Shown in pieces: positions 22,650 to 31,978 of a stretch of 39,977 nucleotides of DNA; the stretch's first letter is position 1, and each line of letters starts with the position of its first letter. The DNA is from an uncultured Rubritalea sp. Its GTDB lineage: Bacteria; Verrucomicrobiota; Verrucomicrobiia; Verrucomicrobiales; Akkermansiaceae. Where the stretch lies: contig CAKZNV010000103.1 of NCBI GenBank assembly GCA_937132085.1, forward strand, positions 1 to 39,977, given 5' to 3'. The notes beneath the pieces are model-generated. The model had not been told where the DNA came from. It was given only the letters and a program-made list of their open reading frames with translations, and did not search any database. Made by a program: the position numbers and the translations under genes.

Positions 22650-25516
22650 TGATAAAAAGAACGTCTTCACTCTTAATTGCAGGCATTACAGCCTCTAGTC
22701 TCTTTGCGTTAAGCTCAGCTCAACTTAGAGCTGAAGAGAAGATTTCATTTAATGAGAAAATCCGTCCTCTACTGAACCGCTCATGCGTGGGTTGTCACGG
22801 AGGTGTCAAAAAAGCGGGAGAAGTTTCATTCATTTACCGAGAGGAAGCTCTAGGAAAAGGTGAGAGCGGTAGATCAGTCATCGTTCCTGGGAAACCAGAG
22901 GAATCTGAACTCTACAAGCGAATCATCTCAAAAGACCCAGACATCATGATGCCTATTCCAGGTGATCATGGTAAGCCGTTGGCAAAAGCAGAAATAGCTC
23001 TTCTTAAAAAGTGGATAGAGCAAGGCGCATCATGGGAAGAACATTGGTCCTACATCAAGCCTAAGAAGCATGAAGCTAAAGTCAAAGATACTAAGTGGGC
23101 AAGGCAACCAGTAGATAATTTCATTCTACAAAAAATAGAATCATTAGGTCTGAAACCGAGTCCAGAGGCGGATAAAGCGCAATGGCAGAGACGTGCATCA
23201 TTTGATATTACTGGATTACCACCTTCTCCTGCAGAGCTTGAAGCATTTCAGTCCAATACGGCTAAAGATGCTTATGAGAAGGAAGTCGATAGAATGCTAG
23301 CTTCTCCCCGATATGGTGAAAGATGGGCTTCGCTATGGATGGATCTTGCTCGATACGCGGATACTCAAGGCTATGAGAAGGACCCACATAGAGACATCTG
23401 GTTATACAGAGAATGGCTGATTAAATCCTTTAATAAAGATATGTCCTACGATGAGTTTCTTAGGGATCAGCTAGCGGGGGACTTAGTGCAAAACCCTACT
23501 ACAGATCAGCTCATAGCAACTGCGTTCCAACGCAATACTCAGACTAATACTGAGGGAGGAACTGATGATGAGGAATTCCGTGTGACTTCAGTGATTGATC
23601 GTGTGAATACTACATGGGCATCATTACAAGGCATCACATTTGGCTGCACTCAATGTCACTCGCACCCTTATGAACCGATCGAGCATGAGGAATATTATAA
23701 GTTTAGCAGCTTCTATAATAACTCAGAGGATGCTGATCTAGACAACGATTTCCCAAAGCTTCTGATTGCTCATGATCCTAAACTTAGAGACAAAGCAAGC
23801 ACGCTCCAGCTACAGCAAATCGAGCTGAAGAATAAGAAGAATGAAATAGGTCGTAAGCTCATGTATGACGATAAGTCATGGGGGAAGCTGGATTATATAG
23901 AAATTAAATCTAGTGCAGGAAAGATCTTTGAGAAAGATGGAGTGATACAGACTTCAGGGACGCATCCTGTGCGTTTGAATCATCAGCTTAACGCTAAAGT
24001 TAGAAGTTTCACTGCCCTTAAATTTAGTATCATTCCAGAAGAATCAGATCCAGCTAAGTTACCTGAACGTGGACAAGTCCTGTCTCACTACATCATGGAG
24101 AAAATCTCTGCTGATGGAAGCAAGCAGAATATCCCATTCAATATGGTGTTTGCTGACAGTCTGGTAGGTCCTTATTCACCGAGCCAATCACTCCAAGGAG
24201 GGGCTGCAGGTTTTGGTGGTTATCCTAAGCTCTTTAAGCAACGTGATGTGGTTTATGTGCCCAATTCACCTGTCACAGTAGAAGAAGGAGATAGTTTCCA
24301 GATCGCTATTCATTGTGCAGCGAGCACTACTGGTAATCAAGCCGCCACAGTTAGAAAATTTCAGATCTACACGAGTAATGATCCAGCTTGGACCAAACTC
24401 CGTATTGATCCTGCTTACGTAAAAGTATCTCAGGAGTTAGCTAGAAGTCAGGTAGAGTTAAAGTCAATCAAAGGTAGTCACATTCCAGTTATGCGTGAAC
24501 GCACCGATGAAAATGTTAGAGAGACTAGGATGTTCATCGGTGGTCTCTGGCTCAACAAGGGAGAGGTGCAGCAGCCAGGAGTTCCTAAGGTGCTTAATAG
24601 CTACAAAGCGAAAGCAGGTAATAGACTAGAAATGGCAAACTGGATGACTAGCGCAGAGAACCCTCTAACCTCTAGAGTCATGGCGAATCGGGTTTTCTCT
24701 GAGCTGTTTGGTCGTGGTATTGTAGAGACTCTTGGAGACTTTGGTTCATCAGGGATCAAACCGACTAATTTGCCTCTGTTAGATAACTTAGCACTATCAC
24801 TACAGAACGATCACCAATGGAAGTTAAAAGGCTTCATCAAAGAGCTTATCCTATCAGCGGCTTATCGACAGGACAACCGAGCAACAGCAAAGCTGGCTCA
24901 TGATGATCCTAAGAATATCTGGTTAGCCAGAGGTCCTAAGACTAGACTCACTGCGGAAATGGTGAGAGATAACGCTCTAGCTGTGTCAGGACTCGTCCAG
25001 CATAAGCTCGGTGGAAAATCAGTAATGCCGCCTCAGCCAGACGGTGTGTGGCAGTCAGTCTACAGTGGAGCAAGCTGGAAAAATGCAACAGGGCCAGATC
25101 GTTATCGTCGTTCTATATACACCTACTGGAAACGAACTAGTCCTTATCCGAGCATGATGACTTTCGATGCGCCTTCTCGAGATATTTGTGTGACTCAGAG
25201 AATCGCTACTAATACTCCACTACAAGCCCTAGTTACTCTTAACGATCCTGTATTTCTAGAGTGTTCACAGAAATTTGCAGAAGTCATTTCTAATACACCT
25301 GGAACTCTAGAAGGGAAGCTGGCTTATGCTTATAAACTATCGACTCAGCAAGAATCTAACAAGCTCATCACTAAGACGCTCGCAGAGCTCTATCAGAAGC
25401 TTTCAGTAGACTATAAGACCCAAGATCACAGTAAGATAGCGGTCACTGCGGAACAGGCTGCCATGGTCATTGTTGCTAATGCTCTGCTTAACCTAGATTC
25501 CGCCATTACTAAGTAA
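22649..25516 (+). CDS. PSCyt1–DUF1549 (PSCyt2)–DUF1553 (PSD1) secreted protein
   Basis: 955 residues with a signal peptide (MIKRTSSLLIAGITASSLFA...). Order: heme domain PSCyt1 with CVGCH at 46-50, DUF1549 with RRASFDITGLPPSPAEL and a second CTQCH at 333-337, a middle beta-rich region (about 400-600) of carbohydrate-binding-like character, and DUF1553 with NPLTSRVMANRVFSELFGRGIVE, RYRRSIYTYWKR and TPLQALVTLNDPVF. These large proteins are widely amplified in Planctomycetes and Verrucomicrobia, usually beside a DUF1501 gene, as here. The reaction is not settled; a role in oxidative polysaccharide or carbon-source breakdown has been proposed from context. The start overlaps the previous stop; DUF1501 begins one base after this stop. 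Confidence 0.92.
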   Translation: MIKRTSSLLIAGITASSLFALSSAQLRAEEKISFNEKIRPLLNRSCVGCHGGVKKAGEVSFIYREEALGKGESGRSVIVPGKPEESELYKRIISKDPDIMMPIPGDHGKPLAKAEIALLKKWIEQGASWEEHWSYIKPKKHEAKVKDTKWARQPVDNFILQKIESLGLKPSPEADKAQWQRRASFDITGLPPSPAELEAFQSNTAKDAYEKEVDRMLASPRYGERWASLWMDLARYADTQGYEKDPHRDIWLYREWLIKSFNKDMSYDEFLRDQLAGDLVQNPTTDQLIATAFQRNTQTNTEGGTDDEEFRVTSVIDRVNTTWASLQGITFGCTQCHSHPYEPIEHEEYYKFSSFYNNSEDADLDNDFPKLLIAHDPKLRDKASTLQLQQIELKNKKNEIGRKLMYDDKSWGKLDYIEIKSSAGKIFEKDGVIQTSGTHPVRLNHQLNAKVRSFTALKFSIIPEESDPAKLPERGQVLSHYIMEKISADGSKQNIPFNMVFADSLVGPYSPSQSLQGGAAGFGGYPKLFKQRDVVYVPNSPVTVEEGDSFQIAIHCAASTTGNQAATVRKFQIYTSNDPAWTKLRIDPAYVKVSQELARSQVELKSIKGSHIPVMRERTDENVRETRMFIGGLWLNKGEVQQPGVPKVLNSYKAKAGNRLEMANWMTSAENPLTSRVMANRVFSELFGRGIVETLGDFGSSGIKPTNLPLLDNLALSLQNDHQWKLKGFIKELILSAAYRQDNRATAKLAHDDPKNIWLARGPKTRLTAEMVRDNALAVSGLVQHKLGGKSVMPPQPDGVWQSVYSGASWKNATGPDRYRRSIYTYWKRTSPYPSMMTFDAPSRDICVTQRIATNTPLQALVTLNDPVFLECSQKFAEVISNTPGTLEGKLAYAYKLSTQQESNKLITKTLAELYQKLSVDYKTQDHSKIAVTAEQAAMVIVANALLNLDSAITK

Positions 25517-25517
25517 T

Positions 25518-26975
25518 ATGAATATCTTTCAACAACTTCAGCACGATACTGCACTACTTGATACTAGGCGTCAGTTTCTAAAAAAATGCGTAGCGGGTGT
25601 CGGCACTACATGGCTTTCGAGTCTGGGTTTAGATGCCTTTTCTCCTGAGAAGACTATCGAAGAAAATGGTCTCAGTCATTTTGCTCCTAAGGCCAAACGT
25701 GTGATCTTCCTGCACATGGCTGGAGCTCCGAGTCAGCTAGAACTTTTTGATTACAAACCTGAGCTAGCAAAGCTCGACGGCAAAGACTGTCCAAGTGAAT
25801 TTCTAGAAGGCCAGCGCTTCGCTTTCATTCAAGGTGTGCCTAAAATGTTAGGCTCTATTTACCCATTCCATAAAGCTGGTCAGACTGGTCAGTGGATCTC
25901 AGATAGAATGCCGTATACCGAAAAAGTGATCGATGATCTCTGTATCATTAAATCGATGCATACCGATCAGTTTAATCACGCACCAGCACAGCTACTGATG
26001 CACACTGGTAATGTGAATCTCGGTAATCCATCAACCGGGTCTTGGGTGACCTACGGGCTAGGAAACGAAAACCAAAATCTACCTGGCTACATCGTGTTAG
26101 CATCCGGTGGTAGAACTCCATCCGCAGGTAAATCTGTCTGGGGAAGTGGATTCTTGCCATCAGTTTATCAAGGTGTGCAGTGTCGTTCTAAAGGTGATCC
26201 TGTCATGTATCTCTCTAGCCCCAGTGGTGTCTCTACAGACATCCGTCGCAAGACCATGGATGCAATCAATAAGGTGAACCAACAGGCTTACGAGGAATCA
26301 CATGATCCTGAGACTCTGACTCGTATTGCTCAGTATGAAATGGCATTCAGAATGCAAATTCACGCGAATGAAGCTTTCGATATAAAGCAGGAGCCACAAT
26401 ACATTCATGACCTATATGGCACTAGTCCTGGTGAAGAATCATTCGCTAACAATTGTCTACTAGCACGAAGGCTAGCTGAGCAGGGGACTCGTTATATTCA
26501 GTTATTTCACTGGGGCTGGGATTCACACGGAGCTGGTAAATCTGAAGCTCTCAATAGTGGATTTAAAAAGAGATGTGAGGAGGTGGATAAACCTATCTAC
26601 GCGCTCATCACAGATCTCAAACAGCGAGGTCTTTTAGAAGACACTCTGATCGTCTGGGGTGGGGAATTCGGTAGAACGCCTATGCGTGAAAATCGTGGTG
26701 GTGCAGAAATGGCATTTGTGGGCCGAGATCATAATCCCGGCGCATTTACTATGTGGATGGCTGGTGCTGGTGTGAAGCCTGGTTCTTATGGTGAGACTGA
26801 TGCCATCGGCTATCAAGCTTCCAAAGATAAAGTTAGTGTGCAAGATTTACAGGCTACGATTCTCAACCGACTAGGGCTCAACCACAAGAGCCTCACCTAC
26901 CCGTTCCAAGGTCTAGATCAAACTCTAACAGGTGTGGTGAAACCATCTCGAGTAGTCAAAGAGCTGTTCATGTAG
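25518..26975 (+). CDS. DUF1501 (sulfatase-like fold) Tat-exported protein
   Basis: 485 residues. The N-terminus TRRQFLKKCVAGVGTTWLSSLG is a twin-arginine signal. The body has RVIFLHMAGAPSQLELFDYKP, SWVTYGLG, FHWGWDSHG and VWGGEFGRTPM, the landmark motifs of DUF1501, a metal-binding alkaline-phosphatase/sulfatase-like superfamily whose activity is largely undefined. It is the standard partner of PSD1 proteins. It begins one nucleotide after the upstream stop, so the three genes are one operon. The stop codon lies in a 12-bp palindrome (26971-26982), and no clear terminator follows before the converging lipoprotein gene 32 nt away. Confidence 0.92.
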   Translation: MNIFQQLQHDTALLDTRRQFLKKCVAGVGTTWLSSLGLDAFSPEKTIEENGLSHFAPKAKRVIFLHMAGAPSQLELFDYKPELAKLDGKDCPSEFLEGQRFAFIQGVPKMLGSIYPFHKAGQTGQWISDRMPYTEKVIDDLCIIKSMHTDQFNHAPAQLLMHTGNVNLGNPSTGSWVTYGLGNENQNLPGYIVLASGGRTPSAGKSVWGSGFLPSVYQGVQCRSKGDPVMYLSSPSGVSTDIRRKTMDAINKVNQQAYEESHDPETLTRIAQYEMAFRMQIHANEAFDIKQEPQYIHDLYGTSPGEESFANNCLLARRLAEQGTRYIQLFHWGWDSHGAGKSEALNSGFKKRCEEVDKPIYALITDLKQRGLLEDTLIVWGGEFGRTPMRENRGGAEMAFVGRDHNPGAFTMWMAGAGVKPGSYGETDAIGYQASKDKVSVQDLQATILNRLGLNHKSLTYPFQGLDQTLTGVVKPSRVVKELFM

Positions 26976-27007
26976 CGCTACATAAACAGATTTCTGTTAG
27001 GTGTGAA

Positions 27008-27754
27008 TTAGCGGCTATAAACACTAGGCCAGAATGCAGGTATTTTACGCACGAGCTTATCAAATGCCCTAGCGTCTGCTCGGTGCTTGATGCTGCCTTT
27101 GGTGCTATCGTTACCCCAGCTTGATGATAGGCCTCTAGCTGTTGCTTTCTCTTCCATCACTCCGTAGATGTAGCCAGTCTTAGCATCGATAAATGTGAGT
27201 GAAACAGTTGAGACTGCTTTGTGTCCATTAGTAGGAGCTGCTCCGAGGGTGGCTACGCTGAGAATGGTAGAGCCGTTTGTCGATCTAGCAGTGGTTCTGA
27301 ATTCATAGACAGCTAGCATGTTACAGCCCATTTTCTGAGCTGCATAGCCTAGCTCCTTGTAGCTAGTGTTAGAGCTAGAGAGAAATGATGGATTGATGTT
27401 TACTGCACCAGCCAAATTTGGCAGAGAGCCTACTATTTTCTCGTGTTCCTCGGTCTCTAGGTCTCTGTTGTTTACAACGCGTAAGTTGTTATTGTAGCCA
27501 GAAGTGACTTGGATAAACCCGATCCTAGCTGGAAACTTTACCGTAGGTTTTAGTGTTCTGTTAGAAGTGTATCGTTGGCTGGTCTTCTTATTTTTAGAAA
27601 GGGATTCATGGTGCACTACTGGAGCGTCATAGCTGCTTGACGTAGAATAATCACAGCTATTGAGGCTGAGTAAGGCGCCAGACAAGGCGACTAATGAAAG
27701 AGGTTTTAAATAAGGATGGAAGCGGTTTTGTTTAGAAGTATAGTTCGTTTTCAT
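27008..27754 (-). CDS. Putative lipoprotein of unknown function
   Basis: 248 residues. A basic N-terminus and hydrophobic helix (LKPLSLVALSGALLSLNSC) end in the lipobox LNSC, so Cys is probably lipidated. The mature part starts with a Ser/Thr-rich spacer. It then has FPARIGFIQVTSGYNNN, GYAAQKMGCNMLAVYEF, STILSVATLGAAPTNGHKAVSTVSLTFIDAKTGYIYG and a terminal DKLVRKIPAFW. This order resembles the CsgG/TolB-type and DUF799-like periplasmic lipoproteins that share a three-layer fold, but I cannot assign a family. It is the last of a minus-strand run dnaB–VWA–SHD1–lipoprotein with gaps of 64-80 nt. Confidence 0.7.
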   Translation of the reverse strand: MKTNYTSKQNRFHPYLKPLSLVALSGALLSLNSCDYSTSSSYDAPVVHHESLSKNKKTSQRYTSNRTLKPTVKFPARIGFIQVTSGYNNNLRVVNNRDLETEEHEKIVGSLPNLAGAVNINPSFLSSSNTSYKELGYAAQKMGCNMLAVYEFRTTARSTNGSTILSVATLGAAPTNGHKAVSTVSLTFIDAKTGYIYGVMEEKATARGLSSSWGNDSTKGSIKHRADARAFDKLVRKIPAFWPSVYSR

Positions 27755-27834
27755 AGTGACGAAACCATAAGCTCAAACAGCTGAGTTTGAGAAATTGATT
27801 GTTCTTAGGTGATCATCATTTGAATCGATGAAGC

Positions 27835-29175
27835 CTAATCCGTTGCAAGCTGAAGCGCTTCTAAAACCTCAGTGATGTAAGGTATGTTGTCGTATTTCTT
27901 GGCGAGCTTCTTGCAAGCTGAAGCTAGTTTGGCGTCAGTGTAGCCTTTCTTGTAAGTTTTACCTTCACCTCGGAGGTATCTCTTTGCGATTTTAGCAAAC
28001 TCAGCTCTGCCTTGTATGTAGAGTTTGTTGTCTTTGTCTTCTTCTAGTTTCTTGATGATAGGCTCTAGCTTTTTCATCGCTTCGCCGCCTAGTGCATAGT
28101 TGTCACGGAGCATGAGGGCGTAGAGATAGGCTCTTTGGTTGTCACTATCTACGTTTTCTTCGATGCGTTCCATTACCTCTGTTTCAAATCTCTCAGCCTC
28201 TTCTTTGAGTCGTGTTTTGGCTGGTCCTAGGTAGTTCATCTGCATCCAGAGCAGGGCGTCGAAAAGGTAGTCTTCGTCCGGAATCTTGCTGGTGCCTTCA
28301 TAGAGAATATACGGAGTCTTTCTTGAGAATTTCTTATGTGATGCAGCAGTGGCGTAGCGCATGTGACTTCTGGCTCCACTAAGGAAGTAGTAGTGATCAG
28401 CATTCGGTGACCATTCATCGTCAGTGTAGCCATTGATAGCGAGAACCCCATGGGCCTTGATACGCTCCGAAAACATAATGGCTAGAGCTGCTCCGTCACG
28501 ATCGCCAGCGAGGTAGGTGCGTCTTTTATCGATAGGTAGTGTTCTCTGAATGTGTCGGGTGCAGTCTTCAGCGATGCTTAAGTTTTCAAGGTTCTTGAGG
28601 CCTTTTTTGTTATTGATCGAGACCGCTAAGATCCAGCCGAATGACTCAGCAAAGTCAATGTAGTCATCCAAGTCTTTATCTTTGCCTCCGCCACCATTGA
28701 TGTAGAGTAGCATGGGGACATTCTTAGTGTCTGGAGTCAGTAAGTCTGGGATGTAGAGATAATATTTGGCTGCTGGTGATGCCTCTATAGCGTCGCTCAC
28801 TCCACCCTGTTCTACGGGGAATTTCTTTTTTCCTTTGTCTTCGTCTTTCTCTTCTACCGCTTCTTTTTTGTCTTTCTTAGCCGCGTCGGGTTTATCCGCT
28901 GGTTTTACAGCGTCTTTTTTAGGCTTATCGCCTTTAGCGAAGTGTTCATTAATGAACTCTTGGTTTTCTTTGCTAAATTTTTCGAGAGGAATGGAAACTT
29001 TGCTGCCATTGCGTTTCTGGAAGGTGACAACTCCATTGGTGAGGAAGAGAGCTCTAGCCGAGAAGGTCTGTCCAGATTCGGCCGATGTCCAAGATCTATA
29101 TTTAGTAGGTCCAGCAGCTAATAGAGTTAGGCCACTGAGGTTAAAAATGAGTAAGGTGATTACGAAAATACGCAT
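27835..29175 (-). CDS. SHD1-domain protein fused to a degenerate alpha/beta-hydrolase
   Basis: 446 residues. The signal peptide (MRIFVITLLIFNLSGLTLLA) is followed by an SHD1 domain (about 27-80: YRSWTSAESGQTFSARALFL...VTFQKRNGSKVSIPLEKFS), a small beta domain common in planctomycete and verrucomicrobial secreted proteins. A Lys/Asp/Glu-rich linker (81-118) leads to an esterase/PHB-depolymerase-like alpha/beta-hydrolase (about 135-330: YYLYIPDLL, VPMLLYINGGGG, RTYLAGDRDGAALA). The nucleophile elbow reads G224-D-R-D-G228, so Arg226 replaces the Ser of GxSxG: the esterase activity is probably lost. The last 100 residues are helical and charged. It may have become a binding or scaffold protein (inference). 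Confidence 0.75.
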   Translation of the reverse strand: MRIFVITLLIFNLSGLTLLAAGPTKYRSWTSAESGQTFSARALFLTNGVVTFQKRNGSKVSIPLEKFSKENQEFINEHFAKGDKPKKDAVKPADKPDAAKKDKKEAVEEKDEDKGKKKFPVEQGGVSDAIEASPAAKYYLYIPDLLTPDTKNVPMLLYINGGGGKDKDLDDYIDFAESFGWILAVSINNKKGLKNLENLSIAEDCTRHIQRTLPIDKRRTYLAGDRDGAALAIMFSERIKAHGVLAINGYTDDEWSPNADHYYFLSGARSHMRYATAASHKKFSRKTPYILYEGTSKIPDEDYLFDALLWMQMNYLGPAKTRLKEEAERFETEVMERIEENVDSDNQRAYLYALMLRDNYALGGEAMKKLEPIIKKLEEDKDNKLYIQGRAEFAKIAKRYLRGEGKTYKKGYTDAKLASACKKLAKKYDNIPYITEVLEALQLATD

Positions 29176-29246
29176 GGTTCCTTATAGGCATTTTTGGGTG
29201 CTTAGTCAGTGAAAAAAGTGAATTTTCAAGCGAATCTATTTTGAGA

Positions 29247-30269
29247 CTACTTGTTCTTTCTTTTGGCCTTCTTCTTATTGCGCTTGGTTTTTTTGCCATT
29301 GGCGTCGTGATCATGATCTAGCTCAGGAGTTTTGACACTGCCTGCTTCGTGTAACTCACATTCACCCTCTTTCGTGACTATTACGAAATCTCCACCTGTA
29401 ACAGCTGCCATGTATTGCATCGGCTTTTCAGCTTTCGGGTGCATCATCGCAATGGTGTTAATGCGGACGCCTTTTTCTTTAGCTAACTCAGAAATTTTCT
29501 TCGCAGAAGCATTCGCTGTAGAGCATGACCCATCAGTCATGAAGTAAATGACTTTAGGTAGAGGTGATTGATTTAACGCAGCTTCTAATGGGCTAGACCA
29601 ATCAGTTCCCCACACGAGTTCTTGCTTGCTGATTTTCTTTGCTATGGCTTCTTTGTTAGCCACAGATGCTAGTGTCCAAGGTGCAGGAGCTGTGTCTAGA
29701 TTAGATGTCCAGCGGTGTGCTCCCTTGCCCTTCCATTCTACTAGATCGCCGTTGTTGATGACGACAACATGCTCTTTATTGCCATCGACTTTTCTCACAT
29801 CATCACCAGCTTGCCAGACTGGACCCGCAAAGAAGAAGGTGCTGAATTGGCTGTCTTCAGGAAGTGAATTGATAGAGTGGGTGAGTTCCTTACGAAGCAG
29901 TGCGACTCGCTTACCTTTCATTGATGCTGAGAAATCGATCACGTAGCAAACATCGGTCTCATCTGATGTGCAAGTTGACTTGAAGAACTCGATAGCTCGC
30001 TTCTTAAATGGTTTCGCCTTACGGTCTTTTAGTTGAGCTTTCTTGGCATTGAAAGCTGTCCAATTGTAATCTGGATTAGAATCAGCCTCACGTTTCATGA
30101 TTGCGAGCTCTTCATAGATCTCAGCATTGTGAGAGTCTTCATTGAGCAGAGCTTTCTCCGACAGCTCCATGTATTCTGAGAATGTAGTAGCATCTGCCTT
30201 AGCTAGGCAAGGAGAGATCGAAAGTGCTGATACAGCTCCCAAAGCGAAAAGTCGATTTATAGTCTTCAT
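29247..30269 (-). CDS. Secreted von Willebrand factor A-domain protein
   Basis: 340 residues. Signal peptide (MKTINRLFALGAVSALSISPCLAKA), a helical charged region (about 30-95), then a VWA domain from about 105: VCYVIDFSASMKGKRV holds the MIDAS motif DxSxS (112-116), a candidate Thr is in WGTDWSS (near 222), and the second Asp is in YFMTDGS (245-247). A complete MIDAS predicts divalent-metal-dependent binding to a protein ligand. The C-terminus (about 315-340) is strongly basic (KKTKRNKKKAKRKNK), unusual for a secreted protein and perhaps for binding acidic polymers or membranes. It lies 64 nt downstream of dnaB. Confidence 0.83.
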   Translation of the reverse strand: MKTINRLFALGAVSALSISPCLAKADATTFSEYMELSEKALLNEDSHNAEIYEELAIMKREADSNPDYNWTAFNAKKAQLKDRKAKPFKKRAIEFFKSTCTSDETDVCYVIDFSASMKGKRVALLRKELTHSINSLPEDSQFSTFFFAGPVWQAGDDVRKVDGNKEHVVVINNGDLVEWKGKGAHRWTSNLDTAPAPWTLASVANKEAIAKKISKQELVWGTDWSSPLEAALNQSPLPKVIYFMTDGSCSTANASAKKISELAKEKGVRINTIAMMHPKAEKPMQYMAAVTGGDFVIVTKEGECELHEAGSVKTPELDHDHDANGKKTKRNKKKAKRKNK

Positions 30270-30333
30270 GTAACTATAAACCGATGGCTTTCTGAAAAGT
30301 TGCAGCTTTTGGCTGAACTAGCAGAAATGATGT

Positions 30334-31764
30334 TTAATTCGGCTCAGAATCGAAGGCTCTGGTCTCGAAGCGCATAAGTTCTTTGATGAAGGTGAGTGGG
30401 ATACTGCCAGTTGGTCCGTTACGGTTTTTAGCGACGTTGAGCTCAGCTTCGCCGTCTTTTTCATCACGCTCTTCCTGATCGTCTGCGTAATATGCTGATC
30501 GGAATAGTAGTCCGATCATATCCGCGTCCTGCTCTATCGATCCAGATTCACGAAGGTCAGACATACGTGGAGAGCCACCAGTTCTGCTTTCCGGTCCACG
30601 GTTAAGCTGCGCTAGGACGATGACTGGGATGGAGAGTTCTTTGGCTAGACCTTTGAGTCCAGCAGAGATTTCAGCGATCTCACGTTCTCGAGAGTTTTGC
30701 GCCTGCTTCGATGTCGAACGCATCAGCTGGAGGTAGTCAATCGCGATGACTTGGATGTCTTCTTCCTTCTTCTTTCTTCGAGCCTTAGCACGGAGTTCTG
30801 AGATGGAGATACCAGCGGTGTCATCGATGAAGAGTTTAGATTGTGCAATTTCTGCCGCAGCACGTTTGATCTCTTGGAGATCTTTTTTGTTCGGCTTGAT
30901 TCCGTTGCGCAGGTTGGTGATGGCGTATTTAGCTCTGGCGAAAAGTAGTCTCTGGACGATCTGTGCAGAGGTCATCTCACAGGAGAATACCATGGAAGGT
31001 TTTTTACAATCGAGGCAGATATGCTCGATCAGGTTCATCACGAATGAGGTCTTACCCATAGATGGACGAGCTGCGATAATGAACATTTCACCCGGTTTGA
31101 GTCCGTTGGACATTTCATCGAGTTGCTTGTATCCAGTAGTAATGCCCATGGGAGCTCCTCCTCCAGCTAAAAACTCTTCGAATTCTGCAATAACCTTCTT
31201 GATGTCCTGCTTTACAGTTGGAGCTTCTTCGATTTCTGCACCTTCACGGATTGCGAAAATTTTCTGTTCAACTTCATCTAGCAGGGCAGCGACTTCTTCC
31301 TGATCTTCGAACGATCTGGTGATGGCGTCTGTGCAGGATGAGATGATGCTACGGAGGGTGAACTTATCCTTAATGATCTCAAGGTGATGGTCAAAGTGCG
31401 CAGCAGTAGGTGAGTAGGTGTAAATCTCTGTAATGGCAGCGGCTCCACCGATCTTGTCTAGTAGCTCACGGTCAACGAGTGTCTGTGTGAATGAAACTAG
31501 CTCGATTTCTACGCCGCTCTCTGAGACTTCACTCATGATCTGATACATGGTGCGATGACTCGGGTGGTAGAAGTGATCGTAGGTGAGGCCTTTTTCCTGA
31601 GAACGCATAATGTATTCTGCAGGGTCTTGGAGCATGGAACTAAGGATGCTTTTCTCAGCGCCTAGAGCATGAGGAAGCGCTCTCTGGGCGATCTCTTCCT
31701 CACTTTTAACCGTGCGGTTTCTCTGTAGTTCCGGACCGTCGTTCTTATATTCTTTAGCTTCCAT
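30334..31764 (-). CDS. dnaB: Replicative DNA helicase DnaB
   Basis: 476 residues from ATG 31764; a TTG 42 nt further upstream gives an N-terminus (TSTYFQCYSPRLP) that does not look like the family. The N-terminal domain has LPHALGAEKSILSSMLQDP and DHFYHPSHRTMYQIM. The RecA-like domain has GEMFIIAARPSMGKTSFVMN (Walker A), IQVIAIDYLQLM (Walker B), VIVLAQLNRGPE and MSDLRESGSIEQDADMIGLLFR. The ring helicase unwinds DNA ahead of the fork. It is divergent from the secretin gene across 214 nt and heads a run of three secreted-protein genes on the same strand. Confidence 0.96.
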   Translation of the reverse strand: MEAKEYKNDGPELQRNRTVKSEEEIAQRALPHALGAEKSILSSMLQDPAEYIMRSQEKGLTYDHFYHPSHRTMYQIMSEVSESGVEIELVSFTQTLVDRELLDKIGGAAAITEIYTYSPTAAHFDHHLEIIKDKFTLRSIISSCTDAITRSFEDQEEVAALLDEVEQKIFAIREGAEIEEAPTVKQDIKKVIAEFEEFLAGGGAPMGITTGYKQLDEMSNGLKPGEMFIIAARPSMGKTSFVMNLIEHICLDCKKPSMVFSCEMTSAQIVQRLLFARAKYAITNLRNGIKPNKKDLQEIKRAAAEIAQSKLFIDDTAGISISELRAKARRKKKEEDIQVIAIDYLQLMRSTSKQAQNSREREIAEISAGLKGLAKELSIPVIVLAQLNRGPESRTGGSPRMSDLRESGSIEQDADMIGLLFRSAYYADDQEERDEKDGEAELNVAKNRNGPTGSIPLTFIKELMRFETRAFDSEPN

Positions 31765-31978
31765 AGGTAGTCTTGGAGAGTAGCACTGGAAATAAGTGCT
31801 AGTCAATTTCCGTTAGATAGAAAATTGATTTCATTGTTAATGGTCTAATATATAGTGTGTTGCATGTTTTGTTTGTGCCTTTTTACATGGCGGTTTTACA
31901 TAATCGCTAGATTTGCTGATATTTCGTAATTTTGAGCTTAGCTTAGCGTAGATTTTATGTATAAATGTCCGAGTTCGT

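Noticed and set aside
26971-26982. 12-bp palindrome TGTAGCGCTACA over the DUF1501 stop codon, with a neighbouring small AACAGA/TCTGTT hairpin
   Set aside because: No U-tract on either strand and little loop; likely chance, not a convincing terminator.
30746-31303. 185-residue open frame antisense to dnaB
   Set aside because: It lies wholly inside the dnaB gene, whose protein is unmistakable. The antisense product is Ser-rich shadow sequence with no motif.
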